NCBI GenBank assembly: GCA_028551475.1
Contig: CM052362.1
Coordinates: forward strand, 10,539,354-10,603,353
Source of the DNA: Casuarina equisetifolia
Lineage: Eukaryota; Streptophyta; Magnoliopsida; Fagales; Casuarinaceae
Direction: 5' to 3'
Length of the DNA stretch: 64,000 nucleotides
Every line of letters starts with the position of its first letter. The stretch's first letter is position 1. Shown piece by piece: positions 36,480 to 46,700 of this stretch. The notes beneath the pieces were generated by a model that was not told the DNA's origin, did no database searches, and saw nothing but the letters and a program-made list of their open reading frames with translations. Position numbers and translations under genes: made by a program.

Positions 36480-37095
36480 AGATTCTAGCTTTAAAAGCCT
36501 AAAATTGAGACACCAGATTAGTATGAGGGGAATTTGGTGGCTGAAAAATTGTTGTTCGAAAACTTTCATATTCATGTGAGAGTCTTTCTAGGAGTTGAAA
36601 AGTTTTCTTTATGTCCATCATTTGCTGCCCAATAAAGCTCAATTGGATTAAAAGGCTTTTACACTCGGCCAAATAGGTGGAAAATGGCTTTGTTTCTTTT
36701 ATGAGATGATGAATATGTGACAATAAATCATACTCCCTAGCATTGATTTTTTAGGCATACTAGCTTGCTAATGCCTCCCATATTTGAGCTAAGGTTTCAA
36801 GTTCAAAGACATACCCTATGTCCTCTTTTGAAAAGGTTTGATGACCTACAATTTCACCAAATTGTCAATTTGATGGTCTAGGTTTGGCTCTTTTGCTTCT
36901 TCATCTTCATATTCATCAACAATATAAGTAACAAAGGAGTTATGGTTTCTCCAGTTGGAGCCTTCACTTAGGTGACCCAAGGAGGTCATTTCCTTCACAT
37001 AGCTTGATTGAGACAAAGTTTGCAATATTTATAATGGATGAAAATGTGTAAGGTGCTTGTTTAGCCATAGCAAAGCAATAAAGAAAAATGGTTAA
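36480..37095 (-). pseudogene. Copia gag remnant
   Basis: The minus-strand frame 36723-36499 reads KPFSTYLAECKSLLIQLS and then FQLLERLSHEYESFRTTI, the pattern of the copia gag UBN2/retrotran_gag domain (LL.GL..EYE.F.T.I). A short frame starting at about 37070 (MAKQAPYTFSSIIN) has the position of the gag N-terminus. Intervening stops show decay. Confidence 0.75.
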
Positions 37096-37140
37096 AGCTA
37101 ATAATAATTGGGAAGGACAATGGTTGCACGACTTATAAGC

Positions 37141-37152
37141 TTTTTGATACCA
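37141..37152 (-). other. Primer-binding site of the copia relic (initiator tRNA-Met type)
   Basis: On the minus strand TGGTATCAAAAA follows the 5' LTR after three bases. The canonical initiator-Met site in plant copia elements is TGGTATCAGAGC; the first eight bases are kept and the rest has decayed. Confidence 0.6.
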
Positions 37153-37155
37153 AAA

Positions 37156-37454
37156 TGAATCCCACAAAATGGGGTAGCAAGAAATGTGGTCAAACAAGAA
37201 AAAGATAGCAAAATTTTTGTATTGGAGAATTACAATGAGTTATAAAAAGTATGAAAATACAAATGTTATTTTACATGTATTTATAGCTATACAAGAAATT
37301 AATCCTTTGCATGCCTATGAAGACTTTGTTTCTTCTTCTTAAGTTTCCAAAGTTGTAAGTGGCTTCCTTCAATGTGAATGGACACTTGTCGCCTTGCCAA
37401 CTAATTTAGTGGTGAGCTAATAGGAATTCCAACCTTAAGATCTAAATTTCAACA
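37156..37454 (-). repeat. 5' LTR of the antisense copia relic, about 299 bp
   Basis: The minus-strand sequence from TGTTGAAATTTAGATC to GTGGGATTCA lies next to the primer-binding site and has the TG...CA ends. A TATA word (CTATAAATA on the minus strand, 37286-37278) is in its middle. The outer end is my best guess because no second LTR was found to compare. Confidence 0.55.
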
Positions 37455-38339
37455 TCTTGCGTACATGAGTTATAATATTAAAAAAAAAAAAAGACATGAG
37501 TGGACACTTGTGAGGCTGCTATTGATTTAGTTAACTCAATCAACAAGTTGTCTTCAATGTGAAAAGATATTTATGTAGTTATTAACTTAGTTGACTCAAT
37601 CATCAATATTGAATGACCATTTTTCAACCTCTTGTCGAATGTTATGTCTTTTCCCTTCTTAAAGTTAACATACGCTTTACCTTTTTCATTAACAATCTCC
37701 AACTTTGTACCCATTCAAGTTATGTTGATTTCCAAAGTCATGTGCTTCATAACCTTTGGAAATAGTAAGACACCTACATGTAGAACTAGTGGAACATAAG
37801 CATTCAAGTTTAAGGATGTATTATGTGTTATTGTAATCGCAAGATGAAAGGAAAGTAGCTGAGGGAGGAGAGGAGAAGAAGTTAGCAATGTTGTTTAGTT
37901 TGTAATAGGATAATAGTAACAATTATAACATTCTTTCAAGGAACGTAACCTCCACGGGGATTCAAATTTTTCAATAGCTACTATCTTTCCTAGAAACCTT
38001 ATTTATCTAGCTAGCCTCAACAATGCATGATTATGTGTTGTTTTTACTACACACATAGCACATAATTGTACTAAGTAAGAACCAAAATTGCTTATCTTCA
38101 CTATTTTTTCAACTATTAGGTCTCTTATTCAACACTTGTGAGTTTGGTTGTCACTGCAAGAGATTGTCCATGCAGATGCTCTACACGCAATGCTCGGCCA
38201 AGTTAGGAGCCAATAAGATTTGTGACAAATCTCCCCTATTAAGTTGGCTTATTCCTAAATTGTTTTTACCTTTTCTTCATCTACGCCTATTCCATTTTTG
38301 ACCTTGTGTTGCCCAAAAATTTCATCTTCACTTTGCAAA
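37455..38339. other. Spacer between copia and gypsy relics
   Basis: AT-rich, no intact frame. Local imperfect repeats occur at 37500-37620, where phrases like GTTAACTCAATCAACAA and GTTGACTCAATCATCAA recur. The stretch 37900-38339 may be further decayed gypsy sequence downstream of the RT fragment, but similarity is too weak to claim. Confidence 0.5.
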
Positions 38340-38600
38340 TTCCCAATTGTTTTCTTTAAGATAAAATTGATGAGTTCGAAGGACGGAGAAAACCATTTAA
38401 AGGTATTTTGCTTTGTCTTCCATGCTTTGGCTATAAATTAGAATATTATTTAAGGACACTAAAATGAACTCTTGAAGATATGTTTAACATACCATGCTCA
38501 TCATAGCTTAGAAAGTAAAGGGAGTATTGGTGAGTTTGAATGACATTATAAGGAATTGATAGTGTTCTTGATAAGCTGTAACATTACAAGGAATTGACAA
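38340..38600 (-). mobile_element. Ty3/gypsy reverse-transcriptase fragment, antisense
   Basis: On the minus strand, one broken frame reads EHYQFLIMSFKLTNTPFTF, then NNILIYSQSMEDKAKYL and VFSVLRTHQ. These align in order with the gypsy RT words HYEFLVMPFGLTNAPATF, DDILIYSKS, and VF..LR.H. The catalytic DD pair is read as NN, and stop codons interrupt the frame. No LTR, gag or integrase of this element could be identified. Confidence 0.8.
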
Positions 38601-38805
38601 TGTTTTTGATGAGTTCAAAAGGTTATTTTAGATGGTAAAAGAGTTAGTGATAAAGGTAACAAAATAGAAATAGATAATAAAATTGTTCTAATAACATGAT
38701 AAAACTCGAGATTTTCATGAAGATGGTGCAAGAGTATTAATATCTTGAGAATGAAAATATACATGGATACAAGATATAAAAAGAAGGATACAATTCAAAT
38801 GATAT

Positions 38806-39029
38806 ATTAACAAAGACTATACAAATAATGAACTAATGGTATCGGGTGATTCAGATGCTATAGTAAAAACAATGACGCTAATCTATGTACTGCTAGACAA
38901 AGACATTAACAAAGAGTATACAAGTAATGAACTAATTGGTACCAAGTGGTACACAATTGTAGCCTAAAGACATTAGCTATACGAGTAAAGAACTAATGGG
39001 TATTGGGTGATACACAATTGTAGCCTAAA
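38806..39029 (+). repeat. Degenerate tandem repeat, three copies of about 60-95 bp
   Basis: Copies start near 38806, 38904 and 38970. They share ACAAAGACTATACAAATAAT, then GAACTAATGG and a GGGTGATACACAATTGTAGCC tail (split over the copies; the last two carry the full tail). Non-coding. Confidence 0.8.
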
Positions 39030-41221
39030 TATTTGATACATGACATCATTTTCTTAACACAAAATCAACTTGATACAAATTTGGCTTCTTTTCATGTAGC
39101 TCTCCTTCTAAATGGAGACGCAATCTTAATGACAAGTTTTAGATCATGTTATGTGCACACCAACATTTTTAACAACACACGACAAATAAAAAGTAAAATT
39201 CTTTGTTAACTCTCAAATTTTAGTGTAGTAGTTTTCTTTTGTGAAACCCATGACTCAATATAGTAGTTGTCTCATGTTTCAACTCTTCCAACTAAAATCA
39301 TTAAGTTTCAATGCATCCATAATTTTTTCTAAAATATTTTCATACAAGGATTTCAATCTCACCTCATTTCAACGTATGTTTCTGACATGAATTAGCTTGA
39401 GTTGTCAATCAACTGCTAGTTGAATAGCAAGTTAATAAGGCCTAGAACCTAAAAGAGAAGTAAGCTATGGACTGTCAAGATCACCTTCCATATGTGCAAA
39501 ATTGATTATGCAATCAGCAAATAGACATGATAATACTTTGAAGATGAAGGAACATGTGTACCTTGTGAGGCCTTTGCAGTGAATGCATTGTAAGCACTAA
39601 ATGTACTTAATTGCATTGCCCAGAATGCATATGCATGTATGGCCATCAAACAAGTTGACGTCTAGGCACCTAAGTCAACATTTATGCCATATAGGCATGA
39701 AGGAAGTTCCAGCGTGACACTATCAGTTAAGAAAAGCCACCACACTTATGTCATCAAATGAGGGCCATCTACCATAAGTCCCAACAAAAGCACCAATCAT
39801 AAGGAGTTTCTTGAAGATAAGAAAGGAAGACTTTATGACTTTCGATCATGCCAAATTTTCATGGTTAGGAAACTAACTTATGACTTTGGTATCTAAATGG
39901 AAATTACATAGGAAGCTTAGTGTAGGTTTTGTGTGCCTATAAAATGTGGAGAACTAAACCACCATTTATACATGGTGTTTTAGCAACTTTTGTATTAGAG
40001 TTCATATTAGTATAGAGTTTCTAGTATTAAATACTTGTTGAGTCTTATCTTCTTTTGAATCTTTTGGTTTGAGATTCGACATATGGATAAATGAATTGGG
40101 TGTGTGCATTTTTTTTTTAAAAAAAAGTCTTGAACATGTTAAATATGTTTTAACATTTTTTTTCTTCATAATATCATGTGATTGAGATAGTATGAGTTGC
40201 AAGATGTTCCAATTTTTTCTTTGGCATACATATGTATATTTTTCATATTGTTTACCTTCATGCAATTTCAAACATTTTTATCTACATTTTGTCACTATCA
40301 AGATATCGTTTACATCCATTGCATTTAACAATAGTAGTGAAAAACACAATGTTGCCCAAGCCAAAAAAATTCTACGAGTGTAATCCAGTAGCTCCAACAT
40401 GGGTAAATGGATATTTTCATATTTGCTCAAAACCACCTAGAAATAAAATTTTCTTTGACTTTATTTGGTAGACCAAATGAATGAATTATGTTGCTGTCAA
40501 AGTCGAACTATTCTCATCTTCTCAAACACCTTCTTTACTAAGATCCTTATCGACACTTCTCTTGACAAGCATATCGGTCAATGCAACCCAAAACATACAT
40601 CGGAAACAAAAAGCTTTGTAGAGTGAAAAACCTTTAACCGTTCTTTAACATTTTATTCTTCGAAAGCTTTCGAAAAGAAGTTGCATCAACTTAGAAAAAA
40701 TAATATTTTATGGAATTTGGCCAAATTCACAAAGCACCTATCCTTTTTTCCTTTTTTTTTTTTGGGTTGATAACCTAAAACCAATATCAAACTTATTTGA
40801 TGATTTAAATTCAGGAGTAGTGACTTAGCCCAAATTATACTCAAGTTAGTCAAAAATGTAGCTGAGGAGATTCAAACTCAGGATAGTTGCTAGCCAAGAA
40901 TAAAAACATATTGCTATGTATATTAACCATTTTTGCTAGAATCACTAAAGCTTTTATGTTTTTCTTTTTTCCCTAAAGCTTTGAGTAGTCAATATTGATT
41001 TCATTTTAACATTATTATCAACCTAAACCCTACAAGCCCAAGCTCACTATGGCCTATGCATTACCAAGGTCTAAGCCCTTTGAAGCCCAAACTCCATGGA
41101 CTGTAACAGCTCACTAAACTTTCCAACTGTAGCTCACGACGGCCCACTTTTTTATGTGGTGGGTATCCTTTGACATACGTCATCCATCTCGTTTGAATTC
41201 AGGTTGCGGGCTTGCTCTAAT
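39030..41221. other. AT-rich spacer with an LTR-like promoter region
   Basis: No gene is visible. Around 39930 the sequence GTGCCTATAAAATGTGGAG, followed by a 3' stretch of ACTAAACCACCATTTATAC, resembles the TATA region of an LTR in the + direction; no LTR ends were found. A perfect 16-bp palindrome lies at 40659-40674 (TTCGAAAGCTTTCGAA). At 41209-41222 GCTCTAATATCA is one or two bases from the antisense primer-binding motif GCTCTGATACCA. Short low-complexity frames occur and are not supported as genes. Confidence 0.5.
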
Positions 41222-43150
41222 ATCATTAACTACGGGCCTTAAAGGAAAATTGAGTGATTTTATGGTTTGAATCCAAATTACCCAAATATTCCTACTCGAT
41301 AAGAATTTAAATTCTCGTTCATTCCCCTTATTCCTTTTTTTAAAACCTATTTTCAATAATAAAAAAAAAAAAACTAGAAATACTCTTCAAGGGAAACCAA
41401 CCTCCAAATAATTTCTTCGAGACAAACCAACCTTCAAATGTTTATAGCATAATTATAATATTTCTTACTTTCATTACATTTATTCCTTTTTATAGAGATC
41501 CAAATCAAGCTCATAAAATTCTACTCAATAATGATAACTAAGATAATAATAAGGTCATAACCAACGACAAAACTAAGATGACAAGATAATAAACTGCTAC
41601 CCAATGATAGGAGTTAAGTTAAAAAATTTCATAGAGTAGGTTTTGCTAATTGTTGGACGGATTTTATAGATTCCTCGGGTATTTTATATGTGCTTTATTA
41701 TAATACAATAACTAATAGTTAGATTCATAACATTATTATTATAGGCCTTGGAGGAATAATAAATAATTCCCCGATCTAAATCCCAATTAGCTAAAATATT
41801 CTTACTCGCTAAAAATTTGCACTCTCATTCATTTTTTTTATTCTTTTGTTTATTTATTTTTTGAATAGTAAGAAAAGAAAATGAGAAATACAGATAATTT
41901 TTTCAAGGAAATCAACCTTAAAATAGTTTTACTTATTTATTTAGGGAAATCAACTTCCAAATAATTAAAACATAATTATAATCCTTTTTTCTTAATTTTT
42001 ATTACACCAATTCCCTTTATTTATAGAACTTTAAACCGAGCTCATAGAATTTTGTCCAACAACTTTTAAAGAGTCCTATTCAACAACAATAACTAAGATA
42101 ATAATCGAGATATATCTAACAATAAAAAAAATGAGTTGACAATACAATCATTCCTAACTATAAGAACCAAGTTAACAACTTTCATAAACTAAACCTTACT
42201 AATAATATATTGATAGTAATAGAGTTATATTCTTAAGTTTTTATACTGTTAATATTATGAATAAACGTATATATTCATTAAAAAAATCTTACTAACAATG
42301 GAGTGAATGGAGTGCTTACATACTCTATATGAACTTTATTATAATACAAAAACAGTATATATATATATATATATTTGAACTTTACTCCAAAGGGAGCCTT
42401 TCCAGAAATTCTTGATGGCCTAGGGCAAACATAGATAACTAAATTTAGATTCATAACATTGTTATTACGGGCCTTAGAGGAAGATCAAATAATTCAATAG
42501 TTTGAATCGAGATACTCAAAATATTCTCACTCATTTAGAATTTAGACTTTTGTTACTTCCCTTTATTCTTTTGTACATAGTAAGAATAAGAAAATAAATG
42601 ACAGTTTGTTTTTAAAAAAGGAAACCAACCTTCAAATAGTTCATGAGAGAAACTATTAATGGAAATAATGCAATTATTATACATTGTCATATTAGGTCTC
42701 CTAATTGTATTAGATTTTCTGATTGCATTAAAATTAGTTGTTTCCATGTATAGCATTTACAATATAAGTTAAGTGTAAGTCTGTTTATACAAATGTAGTC
42801 ACAAAGTCTTTGATGGGACCCAACTTCTAAAATGTATAGGACATAATTGACCAAGTTCTCACTCACGTTCTTTCCTTTTATGCATAAAGTTCTAAACCAA
42901 GCTCAAAGGATTTTACCCAACAACTTTTTCACACTTCTGTCCAACAATAATGACTAAGATAATAATAGTGTTACGAATGACCAAAACTAAGATAAGAATA
43001 AAGTCTTACCCAAGGAAAAGAAGCAAGTTAACAATTTTCATATACTAGGTCTTGCTAATGGTTGTGTAGCTTACATGGACTCACCACATGCTCTACATGA
43101 GTTTTATTATAACATGACAACTACCTAGATTCATAACACATATCTTCCCA
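41222..43150. repeat. Degenerate tandem array, three units of about 500-720 bp
   Basis: Three diverged units follow one another. Each starts near ACGGGCCTTAAAGG (about 41235), ATAGGCCTTGGAGG (about 41742) and ACGGGCCTTAGAGG (about 42468). Each then has a word like CAAATATTCCTACTCG, an A-rich patch, GGAAACCAACCTTCAAATA, ACTAAGATAATAATA, TTTCATAGACTAGGTTTTGC and ends with TTATTATAATACAA...AGATTCATAACA. The last unit ends near 43140. A (TA)10 run lies at 42356-42375. No coding capacity is seen. Confidence 0.8.
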
Positions 43151-43770
43151 AATTCAAGAGAATTCATTGGCCAAATATAGACAAATAAAATAAGGACATA
43201 AGGAACTCTGTAACGTGGGAGCTAAGATAAATAAAAAAAATTCATAAAAAAAATTCACTTGCTTATGGAAATAACAACCATCTCTATACTTCAAATATAT
43301 AGATGAAAATTGAGTTAATTGAATTATAGGAAAATTTAATTTAATTTCCTCTAGTATCTATTAAGAAAGGCTTATGCGGCATTTATAAGCATTCTATATC
43401 TTGTCCAAACATATCTTATAGGACTTTATGTCAACATTTATAATATCACATTAATTTTTTATTTTTAAAAACTAAAATTAGATGTCATAATCCTACCTTA
43501 TAAGAATAGAAAAGGAAAATTTAAATAAGTTAGAACTGAGTCCGGCCCAAAGACCCAAAAAAAAAAAAAAAGGATTCTGAAAAAGAAGATTTTCCTTTGA
43601 AAGAAAAAAGGAACCTAAAAGAGAAGCAAAAACCATTGTCTTTTTACAACTCTTAACCCCTCAATCCTGTCACTCTCCCTCACACTCCCCTCACACTCCC
43701 CTCAAAACACCAATTCCATATATCCAACTGCTTAATTCTACTGGAACTCGATAATCGAGGTTGCTAGACG
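43151..43770 (+). promoter_or_regulatory. Upstream region of TIC40
   Basis: AT-rich up to about 43620, then a pyrimidine-rich leader with CACACTCCCCT repeated in tandem at 43668-43702. CT-rich leaders are common in plant plastid-protein genes. No TATA box or known motif could be assigned with confidence; the leader reading is inferred from its position before the ATG at 43771. Confidence 0.4.
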
Positions 43771-46700
43771 ATGATAACCACTCCGTTTTTGAAGGCGTCA
43801 ACTGCGCCACCGCCGACTTTTAACCCCTTGCGACGCGTCGGACCTAGATTTCTCAGCCATGGCCGTCTTCCTTTTCGTGTGCAGTGTCGGCACCGCTCCC
43901 CTGCGCTTGCAACGCGAGCCGGCGCAACTAACGGTAAAGCACATGCTTTTCACTTTTTCCTTTCGTATCCGGTTCTTGTTTTTGGGCCGCTTATCGAGCC
44001 ATATGTTAATTTGACTGCTTGGCACTGACGTATCAGACTGATGTGGTGATTGTTATGTTTCATTTTGTATTCGTTCTCGTGCTACATTTTGTATTTCTTA
44101 GTGAGGTTTTAGATATAGTTTTACTGATATGTGCGTATGGTGGTAACACAATGCCAGAGAAGGTAGAAGTAAAACCTTTCGCGAACGTTTCTTATTCAAG
44201 GAATCAAGAAACGTCTTCGGTCGGCGTTAATCCACTACCATCAGTACCACCTCCGTCATCATATGTGTAATGCTACTATGCACTTTATTTATTTGTTTAT
44301 TTTTTTGGTTTTTAATATTCTATCTTTTTTTCCTCTCTGTCCATTTCTTATTTTGTGAAAATTTTGGTCCGGTTAAATATTGTTTGTTCGTTTGTATAAA
44401 AGGTCGTGTCTTTTTTATCTGATGATTCTGTTTCCAGGGGGTCTCCACTCTTTTGGATTGGAGTTGGCGTTGGGCTTTCAGCACTATTTTCATGGGTGAG
44501 AACAAGAAGCCTTGCCCATTCTTAATTCATTAGCAATTGATCAATTGGTTTTGTTCTGCTGCAATTTTTAACAATTCGAATAAATTGACAGGTTGCTTCA
44601 AATTTGAAGGTGAGTGTTTCCCTCCTATAAGGTATGGAGGTGCTTCTTTCAGAATTTTTCTGGTAGGTCTAGTGCATCAAGCAATTAAATGTATCTTTTG
44701 CACAAAGCTCGACATGTTGAGATGGAGATTTGTTTTGGAAGGGCCGTTTTAGGAAATGGCTGCCCTTTTGTAAAAATTGTGTCATTTCAAGAAAGTGTCT
44801 AACTGAACGTTGGAACCACATCTACACCGACTCTCATTTCCAATGATAAGAATGCTTTGGGCCATCATTTTAAATTTCAAAGTTCAAGAAATAAAAGAAT
44901 AGAGAGAATGAAAATACTCATTGGATCTGAAAGCATTTTTTTTTTCCTTTCCCCCCTTAAGGGATGTCAGTATTTTCTTTGTTGCTTGTTTTTTAATTGA
45001 TTTATAATCTCAAACTTGTTTGATGATGTGTTTTAAAGGCCCGGTGGAACAGCAGTGCCCAAAATGCGTGAAATTTCAGGAAAGTCTAGATTTAATCAAG
45101 GGTGGTGAGTTTTTTCTTTTTTTCTCCTGATGGATAGTGCTAGGCAAGCTAGCATTCAGATGGGTTCTTTGATGGTTGGAAGATGGTGAGGGGCTTTGGC
45201 CTTTCAGGAGTACATAACTCTGGGCTTAACTCATATTACCTTGAATGCTATGTTCTGTTTGTAGACGCTAGGGATGATAGGACATTTTACAATAATTTTT
45301 TGAAACTGAACATGGATTAAAGTGGACCAGATAGCGCCAAAACTCCTTGAAATTGCATTTCAGAGATCTCAAGTCGTAACCAATGAAAATATTTTTAGGA
45401 GTCATGTTTGTGGAGACCATTGTTTCTCAATTTATATCCTAGGTTTTAAGCATGTTTTTATATTTTTGTTTCATTATGTATATACTTTTATTCTTTGTGC
45501 ATATTTTGGATACCTAAAATATCTATTGGACACAACAACAATTGGTATGGTCTTTACTTTTTGGTTGCTTCAACGAGGTGCAGAATTGAAATGAATCAGG
45601 AGCATAAGATCAGTTTATGGCAAGGATGTTGAACTTCTTTCTAAATGATGATTTTTTCTTGAGGCAAAACTAGGAGTGGATAAGGGCTTATTTTCTACAG
45701 TTATAATCTTTTGGAAAATTTAATTAGATTTTATGTCGATACAAAATTAAATTTAACATTTTATAAATGTGAGTGCACTCTGTGATGATTGTCCCTACTT
45801 TTCTTAGGAGTACACATATATGCATAGTCTTATCTTATTATTTTTGCATTTGTCTATAAGTTTTTCTTCTTATCTTTCCTGCACCAAAGTAGCGAGTTTA
45901 GTTCTAGTTCTTTGGACAGAATATTAAGTTTTCCCCAAGGTATGCCATACTGGGCTGTCTATCATACCATGGTTCAACCATATTGATATTGTGAATCAAC
46001 AAATGTTTAAACTATGCTTTGGGTTGAGTTGTACTGGCTGTGAAGTATCTTAGTTGGCTATATTCCACCAGTATGTTCTGAAAATGCCTATTCCGAATAC
46101 ATTTTCAGGGATGCTACAAATTATTAGATATTATGTGTGTGGTACCTATAGTAGTTGACGACAATTTAGTAAATAAATGAAAATTCTCTATGTCTTTCAA
46201 TGGAAATATACTTGAAAATGGATTTGGTGTGGCGGTTAGCCTGTTGGTACATGTGGTAGTGTTTCACTAGGTATTATGTACTAGAAGATGGGTGAATTGT
46301 TTCAAATCACATTTTTGGGAGTCCTTTCTAGTAAAGAATATGATACTGTGTGAGGGAGAAAAGACCTTTCTTTTCATTCAAAGCCACTCTCCCCATGGAC
46401 ACAGAAGGTTGTTTAATTAGCTCATGTTAGCCCTGTATTGCTAATAATTGTTGATATGGATGGGTATAGCTACTTGGTAACCGTTAAGAAATAATCGCCA
46501 TGAAGTGATTACTTAAAAAGGTGGGCTTTGTGTGATGCTCCAAATAGGAGCACAGTGGTGCCATTTCGTAAGAAGTTTGAAAGACTTAGTTTTTTGTATT
46601 GCCAAATCCATCACCTAAAACAATAGTCGGGATTGGTTCATTTGAGAAGAGTGAAATTCATTCGAGTTTGGATTGTGTTTTTGATTCAATTTTATACAAC

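Larger units (their letters stand above)
31800..37454 (-). mobile_element. Ty1/copia LTR retrotransposon relic, antisense, with a later solo LTR inside
   Basis: Read on the minus strand the order is 5' LTR (37454-37156), primer-binding site (about 37152-37141), gag, GAG-pre-integrase, integrase, reverse transcriptase, RNase H. This PR/INT-before-RT order defines Ty1/copia. Every domain carries stops and frameshifts, and part of RT is deleted, so it cannot be autonomous. The 3' LTR was not found, and RNase H similarity stops near 31800. A 1.5-kb TG...CA insertion (33144-34689) interrupts it between integrase and RT, so it is older than that insertion. Confidence 0.88.

Noticed and set aside
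38780..39030. A CRISPR-like array
   Set aside because: The copies are few, degenerate, variable in spacing and lie in a plant retroelement region; no array of identical repeats and unique spacers exists anywhere in the window.
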